Below, piece by piece: positions 34,428-46,144 of a DNA stretch of 64,000 nucleotides. The stretch covers positions 367,724,624-367,788,623 of the forward strand of contig JAVHZZ010000002.1 of NCBI GenBank assembly GCA_036250195.1. The letters run 5' to 3'. The position numbers were made by a program, and so were the translations under genes. Numbering within the stretch: the first letter of the stretch is position 1; each line of letters opens with the position of its first letter. This DNA comes from Mixophyes australis (Eukaryota > Chordata > Amphibia > Anura > Limnodynastidae). Below the pieces are notes generated by a model. That model saw only the letters and a program-made list of their open reading frames with translations. It was not told the origin of the DNA and did no database searches.

Positions 34428-35715
34428 TAGAAACAGTGGGACATGGCTGAGAGAAGCTATTTAAATCAATGTGTTTTGTTTATGTTATCTACCAGGGGGC
34501 TGGTAGATAAGAGCCTGGATTCCTTGTAGCACCTTGTATCATTTATGGGAGGTCACAAACGTGAAAGCCTTTGAAAATATCTCTTTAAAAACAATGAAAT
34601 CTAAAGCTAGGTACACACTACAGAAATCACGACCAACTTTTTATGCCGAGCGATTTTACATGCGATCGATGGTCCGATCGCTCGGTCCATGGACTGCATA
34701 CACACTAGCCTTGTTTAGGACGATAAAGGGAAGAGCGGACGTCCCGTTAGCGACTTTTTACAGCCATGTTGTCGTGAGCAATGACTGTAATTTCATACTC
34801 ACTGTTGTGGATCTGTCGGAAGTTTATACACACTACACATCGGAAACGAGATTGGAACGAAAATATTAAACGGTACGACCAACCAAATGAGGCGACAATC
34901 GTCCATTTGGGCAGACTTTCGACCATCGTGTCACTGCACACACTGACCCGGCTTTTGAACGAGCGGTCATATGTCGTCTGATTTAGCCGATTATTTGATG
35001 ACAGCTGTGTAGTGTGTACCTAGCTTAACACATGTCTGGGAGGCCCCAGACATGCCGACTGCAGAGACAAGGTTATATGTTAATGACAAATTCAAGCTGA
35101 ATAGGGTCACATGAAAATATCATCTAATTTTCTCCAATATTATACTTACCAGAGGCATGTGTGGTATGCAGATGAAGGAGAACTTATGACATGTTGTGTG
35201 GAGGTAAAATCATGTTTGTAAGTCATACTGGCATTGTGTAAGCATTGTGGATGTATTTTCCATATTAAATTACACTAAATAAGTTCAAGTCTCTGTGTTC
35301 TTACGAATCCACGCAACAGTTTGCTCAAGACGCTACATAATTGAAATGAGGAGAACATTTGTGGTTTATGTTAACTCTGATTAAAGTAAATTGTGCTAGA
35401 TTAATTCTAGGGAGAACCGAAGGCTTCCTAAATAAGAGTGTCAGCTCTTCATAAAAAAAACTTGCTGATGGCATAGTTGGTATCGCAAAGCTAGTGTGTG
35501 GCATAGATAGGGAAGGATTTAATCATTTTAGACAGACCAGGTGGTTGTTTTTTGGTTAACCCTGTGTCACACATGCGTCATGCAGGCTCAGGTGAGTGCT
35601 GTTCATGAAACTATAATATCTTTGTTTTAAATTCACTGTCACTGGGTTCAACAGAAATATTTTCTAGTGCGTTCTCAGTCTTAATCTTATCTTGTTCGTA
35701 CAGCGAAGACTCAAT
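34428..35715. repeat. 0.87-kb repeated segment, copy 1 (with MITE)
   Basis: Closely matches 49818-50690 once the MITE at 34605-35025 and one TAA are removed. Both copies are followed by the same LINE 3' material, so the LINE junction is part of the shared block. Whether it is a repeat family or a segmental duplication is undecided. Confidence 0.75.
34605..35025. mobile_element. PIF/Harbinger-like MITE, copy 2
   Basis: AGCTAGGTACACACTACA ends with TAA at 34602-34604 and 35026-35028. The paralogous locus near 49989-49994 reads AAATCTAACACATG with a single TAA, an in-window empty site. Confidence 0.93.
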
Positions 35716-35734
35716 AAAATTTATATATATTGAT

Positions 35735-37320
35735 GGAACATGGAAGATTGTTCCACAGCAGGGGAGCAGCCCGGGCAAAGTCCTGAAGACGAGAGTGAGA
35801 GGAGGTGATCAGTGAAGTTGTGGTGGCCGAGTACTGATGGGAGTTCCTTCCCTTACCTTGTCCTCCAGACACGAGTCAGGATCTTTTTTGGTCGGATATC
35901 CAGTGGTCAGGAGATAAATTCTTCAATGAAAGGGACAAGGATTGGACAAATAACTTGGGTTTATTAAAAATGCGGTAAAGATAATTTTGGTAAGCCACCG
36001 CGCCACTGACCCCTTCAACTCAATGGTAATGACAAAATATTCATTTGATCAACATAGAGCACAATAGCATTTAACATATAATATACAATAAACAATTTTT
36101 AGGTAAATCACATAACATTAACATCAACTAAAACATTTGGTGCACCAATATTATCCCTGGTAACGTTACCATATTTTACACTCAGTCCTGGGTTGAACTG
36201 TGCACAGTGGTTGGGGCCCATAAATTACTTTTTCACGCCAAATAAACTGATGATCTTTTGTATTACACAGTCTCTTTTGTGTGTATTCACAGACCTCTCT
36301 ATTTTCTCTCCTCTCACACTGTTCTCAGTACATAGCTCAGTCTGTTTAGTGTGATGTCACAGATCTCTATACTGCTTATTTGTTTTCAGTACTTTCCTTT
36401 TTACTCACACCTCTCTTTGGCTCACTTCTTATCTTCTTCTCTTCTTACACTTACTTCACTTTTAATCTGCTTATATATCACTTTGTCCGATTTTCATTCT
36501 GTCCCTATTTTTCTCTCTCAGTCTATGCAGACACAGGGATCTCTCTCCCTCAGAAGTCTAGATCTTTCCTCTTCCCACTGCCTTCTGGGAGTTCACAGTT
36601 ATTACCAAAGTTAGTGGACTTGTTGCTATGCCACACACTCCTCCTTCCTGTCACTCCCGGCAACCACCAACCACTCCCAACTGTCACTTCTCCCTCAAGA
36701 AAATATATATATATTTTTTAAATCTTTATAAACACTTTTAACAATTAACAAATTAAATTAACAAATTAAAAACATATAGATACACCCCAGGGTACTCAGA
36801 TTTTGGAGCACCACAAAGTAGTAATGCGCGGTCACAGCCAGAGCGGAGGGGGCAGGTAGGAGTGTAGGTAGAGATTGGAGATGTAGGGAGGGGAAGATTG
36901 ACTAAGAGCTTTAAAGGTGAGGGTGAGGTGTTTAAATTTAATTCTGTAGGGTATGGGGAGCCAATGTAGTGACTGTTTTAGGGAAACTGGAGAGACAGAG
37001 CGGCGGGAGAGAAAAATGAGACGGGCAGCAGCATTGAGGATAGACTTAAGAGGGTTAAGGCGAGAATCAGGTAGGCCAGAAAGAAGGAGGTTACAGTAGT
37101 CAAGGCGAGAGATAACAAGCGAGTGAACAAGGGTTTCCGTAGCTTCCATGGTGAGAAAGGGACGTATCTTAGATATATTCCGAAGGTGGTAGTAGCAGGA
37201 TTTTGAGAGGGACAGAATGTGAGGCTTGAATGAGAGGGGGGAATCAAGGATGACGCCAAGGCATCGGACTTGGGGGACAGAAATGAGGGTAGTGTTATTA
37301 ACAGAAATAGAGAGGGGGGT
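35735..37320 (-). pseudogene. LINE 3' RT fragment (L2/Rex-like), interrupted by a solo LTR
   Basis: Minus-strand frames at 37149-36832 read the C-terminal end of a non-LTR RT: LVHSLVISRLDYCNLLLSGL, LNAAARLIFLSRRS and LHWLPIPYRIKFKHL. The piece at 35735-35818 is the downstream part, separated by the solo LTR 35819-36815. The paralogue at 50691-51745 is uninterrupted. The fragment stops at the TA microsatellite at 37321. Confidence 0.8.
35819..36815. mobile_element. Solo LTR (997 bp)
   Basis: It begins TGTGGTGGCC and ends GGAGCACCACA, i.e. TG..CA with short inverted ends. The 4-bp duplication AAGT lies at 35815-35818 and 36816-36819. The paralogous LINE near 51243-51252 has a single AAAT there, supporting insertion. 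No internal retroelement genes remain. The parent family is unknown. Confidence 0.75.
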
Positions 37321-37458
37321 ATATATATAGATATATCTAAATATGTATATATATCTATATATATATATATATGATACATATATAGTTATATATACAAATA
37401 TACATATATATAGATATATATATCTGTCTATCTATCTATTTATCTATCTGTCTATCTA

Positions 37459-37500
<42 letters not shown>
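37321..37500. repeat. TA/TATC microsatellite between opposed LINE pieces
   Basis: (TA)n mixed with TATC and GATA runs. A closely similar tract lies at about 60880-61125 between the same two LINE junction sequences. Confidence 0.85.
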
Positions 37501-37504
37501 AATT

Positions 37505-39490
37505 GTGGCCTCTACATCCCGCCTTCCACTCACCGCTTGGCCTCTACTGCTCCTGTGGACGCTTATCCTGGTCCTGACTCCCTGCTGTTGTGATGAGCGT
37601 GTTGACCGGGTCTTGCTGCCATGCCTCTTCGATCTGACTCCAAGCCGCCGCCACTTCCACCTACTCCAGGCCGCAGCTTGGGCCTACCACTCTGCTGGTT
37701 CCCGTTCCTGCTATCTCCGATCATGCTTCTTGGGTACCGCCACCTCCAGCTGTCCCTGGCTCCTGATGCCTCATGCCTCCCTGCTGCCCGCTGTCCCCTG
37801 CTTGACGCCACTTACCGTTCCTGCTTAAGATTCCCCGCCGCCATCACCTCCTACCTCAGCCTCTACGATTGCTGTACTTTATTGTTTTAATTGGTCATTT
37901 GGATATTTATCATTGTTCCCCATCTACTGTTTTATCCTCATTTCATTGAAACCTGTACACCTGCATCCTCTTCTGGGTGCTTCCGAGGCTCCTTGCTTCT
38001 GCCTCTACACTCTGTCCTCTCCTTCTGTCTGGTGTTGCTCCCTGTTCCACTGTCCCTCACCATGCCGCCCCACTCGGCTTCCATACCCATCCTCTCCCCT
38101 CACCACCTTCATGGCCCGAACTCTCACTGTCCCATCTCTCACCATCCCCCACGCTCCATCAACCCTGACAATCTTATCCACATCTCCCCCCTTCCCTCCT
38201 TCCCCTTCTCATGTGCCCTTTGGAACTCCAGGTCCATCCGTAACAAACTCCCCTCCATTCATTACCTTTTCATCTCCAACTTTCTTAACCTCCTCGCCAT
38301 CACTGAAACCTGGCTTTCTTCTTCTGACACCATCTCTCCTGCCAATCTCTCTTTCACCCACTCCACCAGACCTGATGGGTGTCCAGGAGGCGGAGTGGGC
38401 CTCCTCCTATCCCCTAGCGGCACCTTTCGAGTCATTCCCACTATACCTTCCATCTCTTTCTCCTCCTTTGAAGTACACTCCATCCATCTTTTCTCCCCCA
38501 TCCACCTTCACATTTCTGTCATCTACCGTCCCCCTGGTCCCACCTCCCTCTTCCTTGACAACTTCGCTGCCTGGCTCCCTCACTACCTTTCCTCCGACCT
38601 TCCATCCATCATACTTGGCGACTTTAACATCCCCATTGACAACTGCTCTGACCCTGCCACCATCAAACTACCCGCCCTTTTCACCTCCCTAGGTCTCACT
38701 CAGTGGACCTCTTCCCCCACCAACTATCTTGGTCACTCCCTGGACCTTGTCTTCTCTCATCTCTGCGATCTCTCTGACTTCTCCAACTCTCCCTTACCAC
38801 TCTCTGACCACCATCTCTTCTCCTTCACTCTGTTCTCTTCCCAGGCTCCCATCTCGCCTAAATCTACCTTCACTAGGCGCAACCTTGATGCTATTGACCC
38901 TACTACTATCTCTCCTTACACCTCTCCCCTCCCTGGACTGCCCTGACCAGGCATCCTCTCTCTACAAACTTTCCCTCACTACTGCCCTGGATGCGGTCGC
39001 CCCGGCCTCCTCTATCCGCCAGCGCCGCCTCTTTCCCCAACCCTGGCACTCCAAATTCACCCTCTTCCTCCAAAAGTGCTCTCGCACTGCTGAACGCCTC
39101 TGGAGGAAATCTCGCTCCCTGGCCGATTTAATTGACTATAAATTCATCCTAACCTCATTCTGGTCCGCCCTCTCCGTCGCTAAACAATCCTTATTTAAGT
39201 TTCTCATTTCTTCTCAGTCCTCCAATCCCTGCGGCCTCTTTGCCACCTTCAACTCCCTCCTCTCTCCACCCCCTCCTCCCGTACCAACTCTGGTGCTCCT
39301 TCTGCCCCACAGCGGTTGAAGAAGTTCGCTCACTTATTCTATCCTCTCCACCCTCTACCTGTCCTCTTGATCCTATCCCCTCTCGCCTCCTTCGCCTCTC
39401 TCTCCTCCTTGGTCTTTTGCTACTCCAGGCCCTCCTGCTCCTCCTCGGCCTCACCTGTGGGCTCCGCCCTCGCCACACTTCGGGTCAGGC
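37505..39490 (+). pseudogene. LINE 5' part with APE endonuclease domain, copy 1
   Basis: The 351-codon frame 37891-38946 contains an APE-type endonuclease signature of non-LTR elements: LWNSRSIRNKLPS, LAITETWLSS (catalytic Glu), GGGVGLL, VIYRPPGP, ILGDFNIPID, SLDLVFSHL and LSDHHLFSF. After a frameshift near 38940 a linker towards RT continues (SIRQRRLFPQPWHS). It stops before the RT core at about 39490. It lies head to head with the RT piece 35735-37320, so the locus is a broken, rearranged LINE. Confidence 0.85.
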
Positions 39491-39825
39491 AGATATTTAT
39501 GTGGCGGAACACGGTGAGGCCTTCTGTTGGAATAAATATGACACATTAGCTGATTTATAAAGGTTATCTCTGTCTCACACTTACATAGAGACAGCCAGAT
39601 AATGTTAGGTTGCACTGTGAAATATCCAATACCACACCTCTACACCACTTACAGACGGACTTGATCTGGGTGGTTCATATTAATCACCAAGTGAATCAGA
39701 AACATACATAGCAGGCCTTGTACTTTGTCAAATGAAGGTTATTACCAGTCATATTGCAATGTAATGGGCCAGAACTAATAGTTATCTAATTTTTTTAATA
39801 TAAATAATATTAATAGAGAACTTAC
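39491..39825. other. Unrecognised sequence
   Basis: No coding or repeat signature between the LINE fragment and the exon-like frame at 39826-40072. Confidence 0.3.
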
Positions 39826-40072
39826 ATCTACAAATCTCTGCCAGCAAATCTGCTAGGACCTCGTCTGCCTCCTCCTGAGGTCGCTCCACCTTCGCTGGAG
39901 CTGTACAATAGCATGCCTGCGGTGGAATAGTAAGCACAGACGCCTGCAAACAGCCATGTACTTCCCCAAATTTGTCCTCATTTGTAATGTACCAACTAGA
40001 AGGTCGGCACAGTTTACCCATAGCAGCAGTTAGTACCTGCAGCTTGGCTAAGGCAAACATGGCAATCCTCAT
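39826..40072 (-). CDS. Hypothetical exon, divergent from the Harbinger Myb relic
   Basis: A minus-strand frame opens with ATG at 40072 (MRIAMFALAKLQVLTAAMGK) and ends at a good donor (AGAT|GTAAGT) after EEADEVLADLLAEICRC. I do not recognise the protein. It is transcribed away from the Myb-like gene at 43419, with a shared promoter-like region (about 40085-40380) between. Divergent two-gene layouts occur in PIF/Harbinger elements, so it may be the first exon of the partner gene. This is inference. Confidence 0.35.
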
Positions 40073-40388
40073 GTTTGCAAGTGCATGAGACTTTTCAACA
40101 TGCTACGCACTGATTGGTTTCTCAGTGCACACATAGGTATAGGTACATCACTCGCGGATTCCTTCAATACCATATGCAAGATGTCTGACTCACCTGTCAA
40201 TTATTCTCAATAATCAACCGTATCCAGCCAATCAGGGGCATGACAGCGCCTAGCCATTCCTACACAGGCAATCGCAGGAAATAGCACCTGCATGCCCTAT
40301 TTAACTGCTGGAGAGGTAATTATTTAGCCCTGCCATTTTGTGATTTAGGACCTCAGCAGTGTTCAGAGCTTCTACATTGCTGTAATAT

Positions 40389-40441
40389 CATTTATGATTT
40401 TTTGGGGAAATCTCTTGGTCTACAGTCTCTCCTCCATTCTG
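40389..40441. repeat. Left copy of the 53-bp target duplication of the Penelope-like element
   Basis: Identical over 53 bp to 43271-43323, beginning CATTTATGATTTTTTGGGG and ending CTCCTCCATTCTG. The host sequence appears to be a 5' UTR exon of the Myb-like gene: after the right copy, TTCTATTG|GTGAGTAG gives a splice donor. Confidence 0.9.
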
Positions 40442-43270
40442 AGCACAAAAAGAGGAGCGCAAAGCACCAAGTACTTAAAATAATTATTTAATACAAATAA
40501 AAAACATTGTAAAAATGGATTAAGCATATAGCCAGAGGCTTAATATATCAAACAGCTGTACATAAACAAGCTTATCCTAATAATACAATCAAGCTGTTGG
40601 CCAAAAATAGATATCATATGGTACCATATGTTGAAAAATGGAAATGCCACTAATGAGATCCGATCCGAGGACTGCTGAATATGATAGATAATAATATTGC
40701 TCCTTTGGAGCTGTATTGGAGGATAATATAGATTACTTATATTACTAGTCCGGAAAAGAAGCCACCATTTAGGTACAAGCTTTTCTCGATATCAATCCGT
40801 TTAGTAAATAGCAATTTATAATAATCATTTCCTATGCGGGCTCAATTTGAAACCCAAACATTTGCTTGAATCATATAGCAATAAATGGATCCACCGCAAG
40901 GTTCAATTCAGGCACCAAAAGAGAAATTGATTACTTCAGATGTTCTTATACTTTTGTATTGTCAACGTTAGCTTGTCAGGTTTAAAATCGGCATAGTCCT
41001 TATTTGTAATCTATAACTGTGCCAGAATGGAAGTAAATATTTGTAGGCACTAGAAAATAATATATATGTTTACTTAGCTCCACTTTGCAGATTCATAAAT
41101 ACCGAACTTCAAATGTTAGCAATCACTCCAGTGAATGTTGATGGCAGTCAACGAAAGAAAATCTCAGCATATATCCCGAAAGCAGCTTGTAATAAAAGGC
41201 TGGCCAGCACTTGATAAAAAATCAGCATATATCAATCCTAACGCGTTTCTCGGCGAACCGCCGCTTCATCAGAGGTGAGTGTAATGGCAAGATCCGGCCA
41301 AACTGATTTAAATACCTCAAAAAGGTCACATTAAATTGATCACATGATCGGCATCTATCCATCCGGAAATGTTCGACCAAAATAGCAGTCGTTTTCTGAG
41401 GTATCCGGACTCTATATTTCAAGTCACATGATCGTCAGTGATCCTCCGGGAATAGCCGACAAGCTGTCAACCAGCATTCATTTTCGGAGGTATCCGCACT
41501 CTAAATTTCAAGTCACATGATCATCAGTGATCCTCCGGAAATAACCGACAAGCTGTTATCCAGCGCAAAAAGCTGTAATCTCTTGGAATCCGGATAACAA
41601 AATCAGAAAAAAACAGATTTTAGCAAAATGCTTATCCATATATATAAAATAAATAAATAGTGATACAAATTGGGTGGCAGATCTTCACTAGAATAAAATG
41701 TATAATACACAGCCTGTAAACTAGAAAAGTTCCACTTATACATATATATCAGAAACTTATTCCCGAAACACATATATACATATATAGACTCCTAACATGA
41801 TCCACAGATAAAACTAATTATAAGACCTAAGCAAATATTCATATAAAGCCATGTGATAGTCTTGATGTTATTCACTATACTTCAAATATACAATGGTGTC
41901 AAATTATAAATATACTTGTCTCATATAAGATGGATGATATCCTCACCATAAGGAATAATAAATTTCCCTCTGTCCTCAATAGGACTATCGGATATATAGA
42001 GGTATGGTAAATCACCTATATAGATAGAATGACAAACGTGAGGTTACAAAAAAACTCAAAGAGCTACACAGATTGAACACAGCCTATAGAACTGACATAT
42101 ATTGTTGAGTTCAATACTATCATTAAGTCCAAATGGTAGCAGCGTTTTTAATCTGAAGATCCAAAAAGCTTCACGTTTGCAAAGCTTATTAAAACGGTCA
42201 CCTCCTCTAATGGTTGAATCAATCTGTTCGATTGCTCAAACTTTCAGACCCTCTAATTTACCTTTTTGGCATTCATTAATATGTGACGATAAGCTGTGTG
42301 ATCTGATATCTTTTAAAATGTTGGGCCGATGTTCCAAAAAGCGCACATTAAGTGTGCGAATAGTACGTCCAACGTACTGAATACCACATTTGCAATTTAC
42401 AACATAAATCACATAGACAGAACGACAATCCAAGACTTTCTCAATGGTAAAGCTTTCACTTGTTGAAAAAGAAACAAAATTTGTACACTTATGATCAGCA
42501 AATAAGCAGGTAATGCATTTATTTTTTCCACACTTATAAAAGCCACTGGGTCTAGATGTTAGCCAGCTTCTTAAAGATGGATTAGGTACAAACGGTTTAG
42601 CTTCTAAATTATTTTTGAAAAAACTTGGAGATAATTTATTTTTAAGATTCTTTGATTTTCTAAAGATTGTGTTTCTACCCTTATCAATAAAATGACCCAC
42701 ACAATCATCCAATTCTAATAAAGCAGAGTTTTTAGTAATAATCCGTCATATTACGCCCGCATAACTATTATATTTAGTAATGAAAACCACAGATCTATCT
42801 ATATTGGTCTTTTTTGGACCCGTAGTAAGAAGATGATCTCTATCTGAGTCTCGAGCCTCAATGTAGGCTTTTTGTACCAATTCATCTGGATAGCCCTGTT
42901 CTAAAAACACTTCATATAGTTTCTCAGAATGTTTATCAAAATCCTTAATGTCTGAGCAATTTCTTCGCATGTGAAGGAATTGACTTTTGGGTATACTATT
43001 CTTCCAAGAGTTCAAATGACTACTTCTATAGTGTACATATCTGTGGGAATCAACCTGTTTAGAATAATTCTCCGAAACAATGGATAAGTCTTTTATATAC
43101 AGAGTGATATCTAGATAGTTGATTTCTGTTGGATAATGATTACTGGTAAATTTAAGACCAATATTGTTGGTGTTTAAATGAGATATAAAAGAAGATATAG
43201 ATGATGAATCCCCATTCCAAATAAAAAAGAGGTCGTCAATGTACCGTCCGAAGAGGATTTATGATCTCAG
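40442..43270 (-). mobile_element. Penelope-like retroelement with GIY-YIG endonuclease
   Basis: A 2.83-kb insertion bounded by the 53-bp direct repeat. On the minus strand, 43015-42746 encodes an RT C-terminal segment (FLHMRRNCSDIKDFDKHSEK, QGYPDELVQKAY). After an internal stop region, 42712-42236 encodes a Cys-rich linker (CGKNKCITC) and a GIY-YIG-type nuclease: YVIYVVNCKCGIQYVGRT followed by LNVRFLEHRPNI. RT followed by GIY-YIG is diagnostic of Penelope-like elements. Most of the RT is missing (5' truncation), so this copy is dead. Its 3' part (41,200-41,290) holds a hammerhead-like core. Confidence 0.88.
41225..41285 (-). ncRNA. Hammerhead-ribozyme-like motif in the Penelope-like element
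   Basis: On the minus strand CTGATGA (41272-41266) is followed by a 5-bp stem CGGCG-GTT-CGCCG and then GAAAC (41249-41245). These are the conserved core pieces on either side of stem II. Hammerheads are known in terminal repeats of Penelope-like elements. Stems I and III and the cleavage site were not confirmed. Confidence 0.5.
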
Positions 43271-43418
43271 CATTTATGATTTTTTGGGGAAATCTCTTGG
43301 TCTACAGTCTCTCCTCCATTCTGTTCTATTGGTGAGTAGCAGGCCTTGTGTGAGCCACTTTACAGGGCATTTAAGTACTGTTACTAATGTCTGGTTGTTT
43401 TTACCTCTCTTTAGACCC

Positions 43419-43562
43419 ATGTCTGACCACAAACAGCCAGGGCAGAGTCAGGCCCCAGGCTCTTCCGCTTCAGCCTCAAAGCGGAAGAAAACCAACTTTA
43501 CAACACAGGAGGTGGACGTATTGGTTCAGCTGGTGGTGGAGTGGCTGCCCTCCACCAAGTAG
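43419..43562 (+). pseudogene. Myb/SANT-like gene of a PIF/Harbinger element (relic)
   Basis: A CTCTCTTTAG|ACCC acceptor precedes ATG at 43419. The frame reads MSDHKQPGQSQAPGSS, a KRKK basic stretch and TNFTTQEVDVLVQLVVE, the first helix pattern of the Myb/SANT-like proteins encoded by Harbinger elements. It stops at 43562. Similarity continues in another frame (DGITMQVNVVAP, to about 43640), indicating a frameshift. The Penelope-like element sits in its upstream leader. No Harbinger transposase is visible. Confidence 0.5.
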
Positions 43563-43699
43563 CTCTCCACGCCAGCAAAATCCCATGGATGGCATAACAA
43601 TGCAGGTCAATGTTGTGGCTCCTTCACCATTAGCACAATACCTCACTCCTGTCTATCATACTAAGTTACCCACACAAGACCCTCTGCACATAATCATCG

Positions 43700-46071
43700 G
43701 TTTGAGGCCAACAGGTTGCAGCCACTCCTGAATGGCATGGACTTTCTCTGGGTCCATTTGTAGGCAAGAGCCAGAGACTATGAAACTGAGGAAGGGCATC
43801 TGGGTTGACTAAATTGGTGTTTCTGATGAAGTCTGGAAAGGACCTCAGAGTCTTGAAGGTGGGGAGAGGCAAGGTCTCTTGAGAATATCAAGATATCATC
43901 CAGATAGGCTACTACACAGGAGTATAGATGATCCCTGAAGATCTTGTTTACAAGACTTTGGAAGACAGCTTGTGCATTACAAAGGTCAAACAGCATCACA
44001 AAATACTCGCAGTGGCCATTCTGAATGTTAAATGCGGTTTCCACTCATCCCCACTGCGAATCCGAACCAAATTATAGGCTCCGCAAAGATTTAACTTGTA
44101 GAAAATTCTGGTGCCCTTGATGTGATCGATGAGCTCAGTCACTAGAGGAATGGGATAATGGTTTTTAATGGTGATGGCATTTGGGCCTCAGTAGTCGATG
44201 CAAGGGCGTAAGAATCCATCTTTTGTCTTCACAAAAAAGAAGCCAGCCCGTCAGGTGACGAAGAGGGCCTAATAAATCCCCATTGCAAATTCCCTTTAAT
44301 GTAGTCCGCCATGACTTGATTCTTGGGGAGTGACAAAGGATAGTCTAGACAATGAGGAGCAGTTTTCCTGGGAATAAACTTGACAGGACAGTCCCATATG
44401 TAATACTAGGTAAATTATCATACTTTCACTTGCTAAAGACATTGTCATAGGTGGCATATTGCGGAGGAAGGGAAGGACCGACTGCCCCTGATAGAGCAGG
44501 CAATATCCGAGGGGTGTGACCTTCAAAAGACGATGGGACCCAAAAGCAGCAGCCTAGCCTAGCAGCAGGGAGGATAACCAATCCAGTTGAGAAGAATGTT
44601 GTTGGAACCACGGAAGGCTAAAAGGAGAGACACGAGGTTGGATAACAACATTGGTGACGCTGCTATAGCAGTGATGGCTACCAGAACCTCCAGTGAGAAT
44701 GAAATGATATTCCCTGCAGCTCCAGAGTCTAGGAAGGCAGAGGTATTCAGCTAACTGGAAGCACAATGAAAAGTCACAGGAATGGTACAGATATTAGATT
44801 TGCAAGTCAGGAGAGGGTTTAGAAGAACCTAATCTAATCTCTCCAGAGCAGTTAAGCACCTGGCATTTCCTGAAGGCTTGGGGCAGGTGCCTGGAAAAAG
44901 TTATTTTTCAACCTCCTCTCCATTTCTGCAGGAGACCAAGTAACATGGGTTTGTCAGATGAAATAGTTGTCTGGAGGTGAGGTGCCAGCCTGTAAACAGG
45001 TCAGTGGGTAGGTTCTTCACCATTTCACTACAGTTTTGGTGGGCCACCCAGTTGCATAAGGAAATCAATGCACCAAGTGTAGAGGAAAGTTCCTGAGTGA
45101 CTGAAACATCTTTGGTGTGATCTGACAAACCCTGTCAAAAAGCTGCCACCAAAGCCTCATAAGTCCATTGTAATTCAGAGGAGAGGGGTATGAAATTCAA
45201 TGACATACTGGCCTAAGGAAGATGAGCCCTGGCAAAACTGTAGGATGCTGGAGACAGAAGGGAAGACCCGGCTACGTTTGTCAAAGATTTTACGAAAGGA
45301 GGAGATGAAGGCAGCACAGTCTTGGAGTATCAGATCATTTTGATTCCAGAGATGGAGACCCAAGCTAAAGCTTGACCTGAGAGCAAGGAGATAATGAAGG
45401 TGATCTTCGGTGGTAGTATAGTTCTGAGGTGGAAGCTCAAATTGTAAGGTGCACTGGTTCAAGAATTCAGGACAAGTTTTGGGGTCTCCATCATACTTGG
45501 TGGGTGTGGGGGGCCATATAGTGGAGACAGAATTATGCAGTTCGCGGATCTACGGGTGGATACTAGGAGAGACCGGTTGGAGAAGATTTTGGAAATACAG
45601 GATATCCAGACCAATAAGAGAGATACAGGTGCAGGACACCAGGTTAGCTTAGGAAGCAGAAGACGTTGGATACCATGCACAATTTGAGAACTGCAGGTAC
45701 AGGATACCAGAATTGCCAGGTTTAGATAGAGAGCAGGATTCACTTGATACCAGGCAAAATTGGAAAACTGCGGGTACAGGATTCCAGGATTACCGGGTTT
45801 AGCGAGGAAACAGTAGATCCTGTATATCAGGCACAATTGGAGAACTGCAGATACAGGAGACCAGGATTCAGGCGGCAGGTTGCAGGACAAGAAGATCTGG
45901 TACCATTGGAAAGGCACCGGTACCTTAAATAGCTGGGAGAGGCGAGTTGGAGGAATAATTATTCAGCCCATTGGACAGGATATGATGCATCAGTGCCAGA
46001 AGGTCTCACAGAGAAGGCCAGGTAAGCGTGCCTGACCCTGATAGGCAAGCCAGAACGTCCGGCACCTGACA
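43700..46071 (-). pseudogene. Decayed Ty3/gypsy retrotransposon
   Basis: Read on the minus strand. An LTR-like start TGTCAGGTGCCGG lies at 46071, and a TATTTAAGG promoter-like site near 45930. A gag-like frame at 45462-45175 (AAFISSFRKIFDKRS, SLGQYVIEFHTPLL) follows. Then come scattered pol fragments and an RT segment at 44044-43778 with YLDDILIFS, the polymerase active site, followed by an EKVHAIQEWLQP-type stretch in broken frames. There are many stops and frameshifts. It abuts the Myb relic at about 43,650-43,700. Confidence 0.75.
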
Positions 46072-46144
46072 ATATTGCACTTAAGCTAATGTATCAAACT
46101 CAGATTTTCCTATAAATTATCAGCTTGTAAGCAGATACCTCTTA

